Origin: an uncultured Collinsella sp.
GTDB lineage: Bacteria > Actinomycetota > Coriobacteriia > Coriobacteriales > Coriobacteriaceae
Direction: 5' to 3'
NCBI GenBank assembly: GCA_900551605.1
Contig: URWS01000107.1
Location: forward strand, 1-5,826
Length of the DNA: 5,826 nucleotides
Shown here one piece after another: positions 1 through 5,285 of this stretch. Each line of letters starts with the position of its first letter. Positions within the stretch are counted from its first letter, which is position 1. Below the pieces are notes generated by a model. The model saw only the letters and a list, made by a program, of their open reading frames with translations. It searched no databases and was not told where the DNA came from. A program made the translations under genes and the position numbers.

Positions 1-43
1 ACTTATGCGATCGTCGGCAGCGTCAGATGTGTATAAGAGACAG
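1..43 (+). other. Illumina Nextera adapter left in assembly (artifact)
   Basis: Bases 11-24 read TCGTCGGCAGCGTC, the Nextera Read 1 tail, and bases 25-43 read AGATGTGTATAAGAGACAG, the 19-bp Tn5 mosaic end. Both are exact matches to the known library adapter and abut in the adapter order. Bases 1-10 lie where an i5 index would sit and are probably index sequence, which is an inference. An open frame through the adapter begins with the peptide MCIRDS, a recognised artifact of this adapter, and would give rplV a false N-terminus. Nothing here is genomic; biological sequence begins at about base 44. Confidence 0.97.
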
Positions 44-245
44 CGAGAAGGTTCTCCGTTCCGCCGTTGCGAACGCCGAGAACAACAACGGTCTGCGTGC
101 CGACAACCTGGTTGTCGCCGCTGCCTATGTTGACGAGGGTCCGACGCTTAAGCGCATCCGTCCCCGCGCCAAGGGTTCCGCTTCTCGCATTCTGAAGCGT
201 ACTTCCCACATCACCGTCGTCGTTGCTCCTCGAAAGGAGGCGTAA
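44..245 (+). CDS. rplV: Large ribosomal subunit protein uL22, 3' part only
   Basis: This is the C-terminal 66 residues of ribosomal protein L22, which binds 23S rRNA and sends a long beta-hairpin into the peptide exit tunnel. Bacterial L22 is usually about 110-120 residues, so roughly the first half is missing. The frame is readable from base 45. Visible family features are the segment [11 protein letters not shown] followed by [20 protein letters not shown], then the hairpin-tip region [17 protein letters not shown]. The upstream in-frame ATG at base 27 lies inside the sequencing adapter and is not a real start. The stop is TAA at 243-245. The gene order rplV-rpsC is that of the S10 operon. 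Truncation is due to the contig or adapter boundary, not to a biological break. Confidence 0.97.
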
Positions 246-251
246 AGCTGT
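226..251 (+). promoter_or_regulatory. rpsC ribosome binding site inside a small hairpin at the end of rplV
   Basis: The Shine-Dalgarno AAAGGAGG (233-240) for rpsC lies within the last codons of rplV. Its core AGGAG (235-239) can pair with CTCCT (226-230) across the 4-nt loop CGAA. The rpsC ATG at 252 is 11 nt downstream of the SD, a rather long spacing. A ribosome finishing rplV would open this stem, so the arrangement suggests translational coupling. The pairing is visible; the coupling is an inference. Confidence 0.5.
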
Positions 252-962
252 ATGGGTCAGAAAGTCTACCCCACCGGCTTCCGTCTTGGCATCACCGAGA
301 ACTGGCGCTCCCGCTGGTTCGCAGAGAAGGATTACGCTAAGACCCTCGGTAACGATCTCGAGATCCGCAAGTACCTCGAGAAGCGTCTTTCCCGCGCAGC
401 TGTCTCCCGTGTCGAGATCGAGCGCGCTGGCGACAAGGTGAAGGTCATCATCCTCACCGCTCGCCCCGGCGTTGTCATCGGTAAGAAGGGTGCCGAGATC
501 GATACCCTCCGCACCGAGCTCGAGAAGGTCGCTGGCGTCTCCAAGGGCCAGCTCTCCGTCGACGTTGTCGAGATCAAGCGCCCCGAGCTCGACGCCAACC
601 TCGTTGCTCAGTCTATCGCCGAGCAGCTCGAGGGCCGCGTTGCCTTCCGTCGTGCTATGCGCAAGGCTGTCCAGTCCGCCCGCAAGGCCGGCGCTAAGGG
701 CATCCGTATCCAGTGCTCCGGTCGTCTCGGCGGTGCCGAGATGGGCCGTCGTGAGTGGTACCGCGAGGGTCGCGTGCCTCTGCACACCCTCCGTGCCAAG
801 ATCGACTACGGCACGGCTGTCGCCAGCACCACCATGGGCGCTTGCGGCGTGAAGGTCTGGATCTACCTGGGCGAGAAGCTCCCGGGCCAGCCTGTTCCCA
901 ACCCTGCACTCGAGGGCTCTTCCCGTCCTCGTCGTCGTAACTCCGAGAGGAGGGGTCAGTAG
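252..962 (+). CDS. rpsC: Small ribosomal subunit protein uS3
   Basis: Ribosomal protein S3 is part of the 30S head, lines the mRNA entry tunnel and contributes to helicase activity. The 236-residue product is of normal length. It starts [13 protein letters not shown], the canonical S3 N-terminus, which fixes the ATG at 252. A type-2 KH domain lies at about residues 38-107, with its GxxG loop as GKKG at 77-80. The C-terminal S3 domain follows, with the signature [20 protein letters not shown] at 156-175. The tail (225-235) is strongly basic and arginine-rich. It follows rplV by 6 bp. The TAG stop at 960-962 overlaps the GTG start of rplP by one base, so the two are probably translationally coupled. 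It belongs to the S10 operon. I see nothing unusual in the protein. Confidence 0.98.
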   Translation: MGQKVYPTGFRLGITENWRSRWFAEKDYAKTLGNDLEIRKYLEKRLSRAAVSRVEIERAGDKVKVIILTARPGVVIGKKGAEIDTLRTELEKVAGVSKGQLSVDVVEIKRPELDANLVAQSIAEQLEGRVAFRRAMRKAVQSARKAGAKGIRIQCSGRLGGAEMGRREWYREGRVPLHTLRAKIDYGTAVASTTMGACGVKVWIYLGEKLPGQPVPNPALEGSSRPRRRNSERRGQ

Positions 963-1465
963 TGCTTGCCCCTAAGCGTATTCTTCACCGCAAGGTGCAG
1001 CGTGGCTCCATGAAGGGCCAGGCCAAGGGTAATACCGAGCTGCATTTCGGCGAGTTTGGTATCCAGGCTCTCGAGGCCCATTGGATCACCAACCGTCAGA
1101 TCGAGGCCGCTCGTATTGCCATGACCCGCTACATGAAGCGTGGCGGTCGTGTCTACATCACGATCTTCCCCGATAAGCCCATCACCAAGAAGCCTGCCGA
1201 GACTCGCATGGGTTCTGGTAAGGGTAACCCCGAGGAGTGGGTGGCCGTCGTCAAGCCCGGCCGCATCATGTTCGAGGTCAAGGGCGTGCCCGAGGAGGTC
1301 GCTCGCGAGGCTCTGCGTCTTGCTCAGCACAAGCTCCCCATCAAGACCAAGATTGTGGTTGCCAAGAACGCTGAGCAGCGCATCGAGAAGGAAATGGCTG
1401 AGGAGGCCGCTCTCGAGGCCAAGTGGGCTGCTGAGGACGCCGCCGCCGCCAAGGAGGAGAACTAA
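962..1465 (+). CDS. rplP: Large ribosomal subunit protein uL16 with C-terminal extension
   Basis: Ribosomal protein L16 of the 50S subunit helps position the A-site tRNA. The start is GTG at 962, overlapping the rpsC stop (TAGTG). It is supported by AGGAGG at 948-953 and by the typical N-terminus [11 protein letters not shown]. The signature region [19 protein letters not shown] spans 82-100; Arg82 aligns with the arginine hydroxylated in the E. coli protein. The segment [21 protein letters not shown] (108-128, given here as family-typical) ends the conserved core. The protein has 167 residues, against about 136-145 usually. The extra 30 or so residues (about 135-167) are Ala/Glu/Lys-rich and probably helical, ending AAAAKEEN. 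The stop overlaps the rpmC ATG (TAATG), another coupling junction. Identity is secure; the role of the tail is unknown. Confidence 0.98.
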   Translation: MLAPKRILHRKVQRGSMKGQAKGNTELHFGEFGIQALEAHWITNRQIEAARIAMTRYMKRGGRVYITIFPDKPITKKPAETRMGSGKGNPEEWVAVVKPGRIMFEVKGVPEEVAREALRLAQHKLPIKTKIVVAKNAEQRIEKEMAEEAALEAKWAAEDAAAAKEEN

Positions 1466-1680
1466 TGAAGCCCGCAGAGATTCGTGAGCTCTCGGACGCT
1501 CAGCTCGTTGAGAAGCTGAAGGAAATGCGCGCCGAGCTCTTTAACCTTCGTTTCCAGATGGCCACCAGCCAGCTGGACAACACCGCTCGCGTCAACACCG
1601 TGAAGAAGGACATCGCTCGCGTCCTCACGGAGCAGCGCGCCCGCGAGATCGCAGCGGAGAAGTCCGCTGTCGCCGAGTAG
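1465..1680 (+). CDS. rpmC: Large ribosomal subunit protein uL29
   Basis: Ribosomal protein L29 lies near the peptide exit tunnel and forms part of the docking site for trigger factor and SRP. It has 71 residues, the usual 60-75 size, and the expected all-helical composition. Family features are the N-terminal IRELSDAQLVEKLKEMRAEL and the core LFNLRFQMATSQLDNTARV (25-43), followed by a helix KKDIARVLTEQRARE. The ATG at 1465 overlaps the rplP stop and is preceded by AGGAGG at 1452-1457, within the rplP tail codons. It sits between rplP and rpsQ exactly as in most bacteria. No anomaly is seen. Confidence 0.97.
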   Translation: MKPAEIRELSDAQLVEKLKEMRAELFNLRFQMATSQLDNTARVNTVKKDIARVLTEQRAREIAAEKSAVAE

Positions 1681-1696
1681 GACCTAAGGAGAGAAC

Positions 1697-1957
1697 ATGA
1701 CTGATTCGCGTAACTCGCGTAAGGTCCGTACGGGTGTCGTTACCTCCGTCTCCGGTGCCAAGACCATTGTTGTCACCATCACCGAGCGCAAGCGTCACCC
1801 CAAGTACGGCAAGATGATGACCAGCTCCAAGAAGCTGCACGCTCACGACGAGGAGTGCACGGCTGGCGTGGGCGACACCGTCCGCGTTATGGAGACCCGT
1901 CCTATGTCCAAGATGAAGCGTTGGCGCCTCATCGAGGTCGTCGAGCGCGCTAAATAA
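1697..1957 (+). CDS. rpsQ: Small ribosomal subunit protein uS17
   Basis: Ribosomal protein S17 is a primary 16S rRNA-binding protein of the 30S body with an OB-fold. The 86-residue product is a normal length. The start ATG at 1697 is preceded by AAGGAG at 1686-1691. The conserved core runs RTGVVTSVSGAKTIVVTITE (11-30), then RHPKYGKMMTSSKKLHAHDE, and the C-terminal motif RPMSKMKRWRLIEVVERA (68-85) is characteristic. It follows rpmC by 16 bp. In E. coli rpsQ is the last gene of the S10 operon. Here it is likewise followed by a gap (118 bp) before rplN, which suggests that the S10/spc boundary is kept. Confidence 0.98.
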   Translation: MTDSRNSRKVRTGVVTSVSGAKTIVVTITERKRHPKYGKMMTSSKKLHAHDEECTAGVGDTVRVMETRPMSKMKRWRLIEVVERAK

Positions 1958-1974
1958 GCAGTCGCTCTTACGAC

Positions 1975-2030
1975 TTGTACGTTTCCGAAGATGTGCGTAT
2001 GCCTGGCTTGCATACCACGGGCCGTATAAA
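1975..2030 (+). promoter_or_regulatory. Possible spc-operon promoter in the rpsQ-rplN gap (weak)
   Basis: Two sigma-70-like fits lie in this gap and neither is strong. One is TTGTAC (1975-1980), a 17-bp spacer, then TATGCC (1998-2003). The other is a better -10, TATAAA (2025-2030), but it has no convincing -35 at 17 bp (CCTGGC at 2002-2007). A promoter here would fit the classical start of the spc operon at rplN. Only the first option would place the adjacent RNA fold even partly in the transcript, so the fold and these promoters are partly competing readings. Confidence 0.25.
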
Positions 2031-2050
2031 GGCTGCGCACCTCTCTTCGG
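1985..2050 (+). promoter_or_regulatory. Structured RNA-like element upstream of rplN (candidate r-protein leader)
   Basis: By eye the sequence folds into a closed, branched structure. CCGAAGA (1985-1991) pairs with TCTTCGG (2044-2050), 7 bp. Next, after one bulged base on the 5' side and three on the 3' side, GTGCG (1993-1997) pairs with CGCAC (2036-2040), 5 bp. Inside are two hairpins: TATGC/GCATA (1998-2002/2010-2014) with a 7-nt loop, and GGCC/GGCT (2020-2023/2031-2034, one G-U) with the 7-nt loop GTATAAA. The fold ends 10 nt before the rplN Shine-Dalgarno (GGAGG, 2061-2065). There is no U-tract, so it is not an intrinsic terminator. Autoregulatory leaders are common in ribosomal protein operons; this one does not match any I recognise. 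Function is an inference. Confidence 0.5.
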
Positions 2051-2075
2051 TTCTTAGTTCGGAGGAACATCTACC

Positions 2076-2444
2076 ATGATTCAGATGCAAACCATGCTGA
2101 ACGTCGCCGACAACTCCGGCGCTCGCAAGATTCGCTGCATCAAGGTGCTTGGCGGTTCCAAGCGTCGTTATGCAGGCATCGGCGATGTGTTCATCGGTGC
2201 TGTCCAGGAGGCTACCCCTGGCGCCAACGTCAAGAAGAAGGACGTTGTCCGTTGCGTCGTCGTTCGCACCGTTAAGGAGATCCGCCGCAAGGATGGCTCC
2301 TACATTCGCTTTGATGAGAACGCCTGCGTTGTCATCAACAACGATGGTTCGCCCGTCGGCACCCGTATCTTCGGGCCCGTCGCTCGCGAGCTTCGTGACA
2401 AGAAGTACATGAAGATCGTCTCGCTCGCTCCCGAGACCCTGTAG
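2076..2444 (+). CDS. rplN: Large ribosomal subunit protein uL14
   Basis: Ribosomal protein L14 sits at the 50S subunit interface, next to L19, contacts 16S rRNA and is the docking site of the silencing factor RsfS. It has 122 residues, exactly the typical length. It begins [22 protein letters not shown], given here only to mark the standard N-terminus, and carries the family signature from [15 protein letters not shown] (74-88) to [13 protein letters not shown] (95-107). The start ATG at 2076 is preceded by GGAGG at 2061-2065, spacing 10 nt. It is the first gene after the structured 118-bp gap, as in the spc operon of other bacteria. The stop is TAG at 2442-2444, and rplX starts 13 bp later. 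Confidence 0.98.
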   Translation: MIQMQTMLNVADNSGARKIRCIKVLGGSKRRYAGIGDVFIGAVQEATPGANVKKKDVVRCVVVRTVKEIRRKDGSYIRFDENACVVINNDGSPVGTRIFGPVARELRDKKYMKIVSLAPETL

Positions 2445-2457
2445 TTAGGGGAGATAT

Positions 2458-2763
2458 ATGTATATCAAGAAGGGCGATAAGGTCCAGGTTCTCTCTGGTA
2501 AGGATCGCGGCAAGCAGGGCGTTATCCTGCGTGCTCTCCCCGCAGAGAACAAGGTCGTTGTCGAGGGCGTTTCGGTCGTCAAGAAGGCCGTCAAGCCCAA
2601 CGCTGCCAACCAGCAGGGCGGCATCGTTTCGCAGGAGGCTCCCACCGACGCCTCCAACGTCAATCTCGTCTGCCCCGAGTGCGGTAAGGTTACCCGCGTC
2701 GGTCACGAGAAGGATGGCAAGAACAAGCTGCGCGTCTGCAAGAAGTGCGGCCACAAGTTCTAA
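2458..2763 (+). CDS. rplX: Large ribosomal subunit protein uL24, zinc-ribbon form
   Basis: Ribosomal protein L24 is an early assembly initiator of the 50S subunit that binds the 5' region of 23S rRNA. It has 101 residues, the usual length. A KOW motif occupies roughly residues 4-31 ([20 protein letters not shown]). The C-terminus has two CxxC pairs, CPEC (72-75) and CKKC (94-97), consistent with the zinc-binding variant of L24; many bacteria have lost these cysteines. The ATG at 2458 follows AGGGGAG (2447-2453) at short spacing. Normally rplE, rpsN and rpsH would follow directly. Here the stop (TAA, 2761-2763) is followed after 27 bp by a strong terminator, so this is the last gene of the cluster in this contig. 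Confidence 0.98.
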   Translation: MYIKKGDKVQVLSGKDRGKQGVILRALPAENKVVVEGVSVVKKAVKPNAANQQGGIVSQEAPTDASNVNLVCPECGKVTRVGHEKDGKNKLRVCKKCGHKF

Positions 2764-2790
2764 GCTGCCCGCAACATCAAGTTGCTAGCA

Positions 2791-2826
2791 AAGGCCCGGA
2801 TGCCCCTACGGCATCCGGGCCTTTTT
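2791..2826 (+). terminator. Strong intrinsic terminator after rplX
   Basis: The 14-bp perfect GC-rich stem AAGGCCCGGATGCC (2791-2804) pairs with GGCATCCGGGCCTT (2810-2823) around the 5-nt loop CCTAC, and is followed by a T run (2822-2826). This is a textbook Rho-independent terminator. It starts 27 bp after the rplX stop codon and would end the ribosomal protein transcript there. Confidence 0.95.
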
Positions 2827-2832
2827 CTATCC

Positions 2833-2863
2833 CTACTCATTGGGGACAGACTTAAATGAGTGG
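2833..2863. repeat. Small hairpin, GGGGAC loop family, copy 1
   Basis: ACTCATT (2835-2841) pairs with AATGAGT (2855-2861). The 13-nt loop is GGGGACAGACTTA. It is part of a cluster of hairpins with unrelated stems and a shared loop type. Confidence 0.75.
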
Positions 2864-2875
2864 CCGTTGATTGGC

Positions 2876-2902
2876 AGTCGTTGGGGACGTTCTTAAACGA
2901 CT
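2876..2902. repeat. Small hairpin, GGGGAC loop family, copy 2
   Basis: AGTCGTT (2876-2882) pairs with AACGACT (2896-2902). The 13-nt loop is GGGGACGTTCTTA. Loop length and pattern match copy 1, while the stem sequence is different but still fully paired. Confidence 0.75.
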
Positions 2903-2904
2903 AG

Positions 2905-2929
2905 TTGATGGGGACGGTCTTTAGATTTG
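2905..2929. repeat. Degenerate member of the GGGGAC hairpin family
   Basis: GGGGACGGTCTTTA at 2910-2923 follows the loop pattern of copies 1 and 2, but its flanks (GTTGAT and GATTTG) do not pair well. It is probably a decayed copy lying directly after copy 2. Confidence 0.45.
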
Positions 2930-2964
2930 TGTATCTGGCCATCTGAGATAGGCTTCAACGAAAG

Positions 2965-2993
2965 CGGCACTTAGGGACTGTCCCAAAGTGCCG
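2965..2993. repeat. Small hairpin, RGGGAC loop family, copy 4
   Basis: CGGCACTT (2965-2972) pairs with AAGTGCCG (2986-2993). The 13-nt loop is AGGGACTGTCCCA, and its GGGAC and GTCCC can pair further. It overlaps the next hairpin by three bases. Confidence 0.75.
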
Positions 2994-3021
2994 GCACATA
3001 GGGACGTTCCCTTTTTGCCGG
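2991..3021. repeat. Small hairpin, RGGGAC loop family, copy 5
   Basis: CCGGCA (2991-2996) pairs with TGCCGG (3016-3021). The 19-nt loop contains AGGGACGTTCCCTT, whose GGGA and TCCC can pair. The left arm shares its first bases with the right arm of the preceding hairpin, so only one of the two can form at a time. A further armless relic, GGGACGGTCC, follows at 3028-3037. Confidence 0.6.
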
Positions 3022-3134
3022 TAGTTTGGGACGGTCCATTGATGTCTGATGCCCTCAGAGGGGTGGAGCATCACTGCCTACTCTGTCTTTTTGGGCTTTG
3101 TTGTTCCGCCTCTTTATGTTTCACAAGGATCGTC
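3022..3134. other. Non-coding stretch between hairpin cluster and operator region
   Basis: No convincing gene is present. It contains the GGGACGGTCC relic at 3028-3037. It also contains one imperfect hairpin, GATGC (3048-3052) with GCATC (3068-3072), in which CCTC and GAGG can also pair. The rest shows nothing I can interpret. Confidence 0.5.
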
Positions 3135-3268
3135 GCATGCGCATTTACGCGCATAGACTTGCGCGATAATGCATGCAATCGCGCAAACATCTGTCAACTA
3201 TGGCTAAATAATGACCGATAAGCAAATAAACACGCAAACACAAGCAGATACGCGCGCAATTGTGCGAA
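3135..3268. promoter_or_regulatory. Operator-like cluster of inverted repeats upstream of the oxidoreductase-DeoR unit
   Basis: Two clear dyads stand in an AT-richer stretch. ATGCGC (3137-3142) and GCGCAT (3149-3154) are separated by 6 bp. TTGCGCGAT (3159-3167) and ATCGCGCAA (3178-3186) are perfect 9-bp arms separated by 10 bp, with TGCATGCA in the centre. Further GCGCA-like sites follow, including CGCA-ATTG-TGCG at about 3254-3265. There is no U-tract, so these are not terminators. The most likely role is binding of a dimeric repressor, plausibly the DeoR-type protein encoded downstream; that link is an inference. A possible -10, GATAAT (3165-3170), lies inside the second dyad, but no good -35 is visible. 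Confidence 0.5.
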
Positions 3269-3317
3269 TATAGGGTTGTTAGAAATGAAGGACTTCCGAT
3301 GAATCAGGAGGCACATA

Positions 3318-4397
3318 ATGGCAGATTCTAAACAGGCTCCACTCGACTCCGCGGCAGCCGCAAAAGCAGCGTTCGCTTCGGTCCAGGGCAAGCCGTTCCC
3401 CGATGATGTCTTTACGGCTCCCGAGCTTCGCTGGGCCGTGATCGGGTGTGGCGTTATCGCTAACCAGATGGCCCAGTCCCTCGCCCTTGCCGGCCGTAAG
3501 CTCGCGGGCGTTGCCAACCGCACGCTGTCCAAGGCTCAGGCCTTTGCCGAGCAGTATGGCATCGAGAAGGTGTACGACACGGTGGAGGACCTCTACGCCG
3601 ATCCGGACATCGACGCGGTCTATATCACCACGCCGCACAACACTCACATCACCTACCTGCGAGCCGCTCTGGCAGCTGGTAAGCACGTGCTCTGCGAAAA
3701 GGCCATTACCCTCAATTCCGCTGAGCTCGACGAGGCCCGCGTCATTGCCGACGAGCATAACGTGGTCCTTATGGACGCCACCACGGTGCTTCACATGCCC
3801 TTGTACCAGGAGCTGCGTCGTCGCATGGATGCTGGCGAGTTCGGCCGCATGAATCTCGCTCAGCTCAACTTTGGCAGCTACAAGGAGTACGGCGATCTGA
3901 CCAATCGCTTCTACAACCGCAACCTTGCTGGTGGCGCTATGCTCGACATTGGCGTATACGCGCTTTCCGTCATGCGTCTCTTTATGGCAAGTCAGCCCGC
4001 TGAGGTTGTCTCGCTGGGTAACACCTGTGAGACCGGCGTTGACGTTGCGGGCGGCATCGTTTGTCGTAATGCCGAACAGCAGCTGGGCGTGGTGAGCCTT
4101 ACGCTCCACTCCAAGCAGCCCAAGCGCTCGGTCATCAGCTTCGACAAGTGCTATATCGAGGTCAACGAATATCCGCGTGCCGATCACGCGACCATCGTGT
4201 GGACTGCGGACGGCCACCGCGAGGAGGTCCACGCCGGCACCGAGGCTTACGCCCTTTGCTATGAGATGGCCGATCTTGAGAAGGCCGTTGCCGGCGACGA
4301 CTCCAAGCGCGAGCTGCTGGATTATGCTTCTGATGTTATGGAGCTTATGACCAAGCTTCGCGCCGACTGGGGAGTCGTGTACCCCGAGGAGGAGTAA
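3318..4397 (+). CDS. Gfo/Idh/MocA-family NAD(P)-dependent oxidoreductase
   Basis: The 359-residue protein is cytoplasmic, with no signal peptide or membrane segment. Residues 38-50 (RWAVIGCGVIANQ) form the first strand and GxGxxA loop of a Rossmann NAD(P)-binding domain. ITTPHNTH (103-110) and CEKAITLN (126-133) follow; Lys128 corresponds to the conserved EKP lysine, here in the EKA variant. The C-terminal substrate domain includes GGAMLDIGVYAL (205-216), the family's active-site helix. Family members oxidise or reduce sugars, inositols and similar polyols. The overall pattern resembles the dihydrodiol dehydrogenase-like subgroup, but the substrate cannot be told. About 37 residues precede the Rossmann strand, a somewhat long N-terminus; the ATG at 3318 is supported by AGGAGG (3306-3311) 6 nt upstream. 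It is probably co-transcribed with the repressor gene that follows 3 bp later. Confidence 0.93.
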   Translation: MADSKQAPLDSAAAAKAAFASVQGKPFPDDVFTAPELRWAVIGCGVIANQMAQSLALAGRKLAGVANRTLSKAQAFAEQYGIEKVYDTVEDLYADPDIDAVYITTPHNTHITYLRAALAAGKHVLCEKAITLNSAELDEARVIADEHNVVLMDATTVLHMPLYQELRRRMDAGEFGRMNLAQLNFGSYKEYGDLTNRFYNRNLAGGAMLDIGVYALSVMRLFMASQPAEVVSLGNTCETGVDVAGGIVCRNAEQQLGVVSLTLHSKQPKRSVISFDKCYIEVNEYPRADHATIVWTADGHREEVHAGTEAYALCYEMADLEKAVAGDDSKRELLDYASDVMELMTKLRADWGVVYPEEE

Positions 4398-4400
4398 GCG

Positions 4401-5147
4401 ATGCTTGCGGAAGATAGGCTCAACGCGATTGTGTCGATGGTGCAACAGGCTGGCTCGGTTACCGTGCCAGAGCTTGCTGAGGCCCTGGGCGTGACGGCGT
4501 CTACCATTCGGCGCGACCTGCAGACGCTCGACCGAGCACACCGTATCGCCAAGGTGCACGGCGGAGCGACGAGCCTTGAGCGCGCGCACGTGACGCGCGA
4601 CCTAACGCTTAATGAGCGCAGCGATCTTCATAACGACGACAAGGAGCGTATCTGCGCCCGTGCGGCGGCGCTGGTGGAGCCCGAGAGCTTTGTGTATATC
4701 GATTCGGGCTCGACGACGCTCAGGCTCATTGAGCATCTTCCACTCCTTGAGGGCGTCACCTATGTGACCGACTCCGTGCTTCATGCTCAGCATCTCGCCC
4801 TGCGCGGTATGCGCACCGTGGTGCTGGGCGGCGAGCTCAAGCCCGAGACCGAGGCGCTCGTTGGCCCCGATGCCCTGGCGACCCTGGACCGCTACAACTT
4901 CAACTGTGGTTTTTGGGGTTCTAACGGCATTGCCGCCGAGCAGGGCTTCACGGCGCCCGATATCGAGGAGGCGCAGGTTAAGCGCATCTCGATGCGCCAT
5001 ACGGCCAAGCGCTTCGTAATCTCGGACGCCAGTAAATTTGGCATGGTGGCGCCCGTCAAGTTCGCGGACTTCCGCGACGCAACGATTATTACCGCGGGCG
5101 AGGTGCCCGCCAAGTACCGGGCAATGGACAACGTCATCACGGTCTAG
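4401..5147 (+). CDS. DeoR-family transcriptional repressor
   Basis: The 248-residue protein is of typical DeoR-family length (about 240-260). The N-terminal winged helix-turn-helix spans about residues 5-57, with the recognition segment VTASTIRRDLQTLD (31-44) and the family hallmark HGGA (53-56). The C-terminal DeoRC effector domain has DSGSTT (101-106), a phosphate-binding loop, then VLGGELKPET (141-150), FWGSNGI with GFT (171-184), and SDASKFG (208-214). Such proteins are usually repressors released by phosphorylated sugars and often control their own operon. The ATG at 4401 is 3 bp after the oxidoreductase stop, and its GAGGAGGAG ribosome binding site lies in that gene's last codons, so the two are tightly coupled. 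The nested inverted repeats at 3135-3268 are plausible targets. The effector is unknown. Confidence 0.95.
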   Translation: MLAEDRLNAIVSMVQQAGSVTVPELAEALGVTASTIRRDLQTLDRAHRIAKVHGGATSLERAHVTRDLTLNERSDLHNDDKERICARAAALVEPESFVYIDSGSTTLRLIEHLPLLEGVTYVTDSVLHAQHLALRGMRTVVLGGELKPETEALVGPDALATLDRYNFNCGFWGSNGIAAEQGFTAPDIEEAQVKRISMRHTAKRFVISDASKFGMVAPVKFADFRDATIITAGEVPAKYRAMDNVITV

Positions 5148-5161
5148 CGATGAGGCAAGGC

Positions 5162-5201
5162 CAAAACCACTACAAAGGTGCCTGTCCCCATTGTGGTGGT
5201 T
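5162..5201. repeat. 40-bp palindromic repeat, left copy (GGGGAC loop family)
   Basis: AACCACTACAA (5165-5175) pairs with TTGTGGTGGTT (5191-5201), 10 Watson-Crick pairs and one G-T. The 15-nt loop reads TGGGGACAGGCACCT on the minus strand. It is 39/40 identical to 5611-5650. It begins 15 bp after the repressor stop and could also act as a weak terminator. Confidence 0.85.
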
Positions 5202-5232
5202 AGTAACGAAAACCGAGTAGTTTTCTCAATAG

Positions 5233-5272
5233 AAAAGCGGCAACGTCCATCCCGGGCGTTGCCGCTTTTGTT
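5233..5272. terminator. Intrinsic terminator after the DeoR-family gene
   Basis: The perfect 13-bp stem AAAAGCGGCAACG (5233-5245) pairs with CGTTGCCGCTTTT (5257-5269) around an 11-nt loop, followed by GTTGT. A-rich on the left and T-rich on the right, it could work in both directions. It most likely ends the oxidoreductase-repressor transcript. Confidence 0.88.
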
Positions 5273-5285
5273 GTCTACCGGTTTG

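Noticed and set aside
27..245. Complete small protein starting MCIRDS
   Set aside because: The start and first six codons are adapter sequence; only the part from base 45 onward is L22.
3..785. Long open frame on the minus strand across rplV and rpsC
   Set aside because: It is antisense to well-conserved ribosomal genes, and one end of it is translated sequencing adapter.
1985..2050. tRNA or tRNA-like gene (7-bp outer stem, 7-nt loops)
   Set aside because: The second helix stacks directly on the first and closes both hairpins, there is no T-loop consensus and no CCA or discriminator context, and only two arms exist.
2988..3221. 77-codon open frame on the plus strand
   Set aside because: It starts inside a hairpin repeat, crosses the operator-like dyads, has atypical composition, and has no plausible ribosome binding site.
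3285..3302. Five-codon leader peptide before the oxidoreductase
   Set aside because: ATG to TGA is open, but there is no clear ribosome binding site and no repeated regulatory codon; it is too short to support.
3279..4589. 436-codon open frame on the minus strand
   Set aside because: It is antisense to the oxidoreductase and the start of the repressor gene, with no recognisable domain. Long antisense frames are expected in such GC-rich coding DNA.
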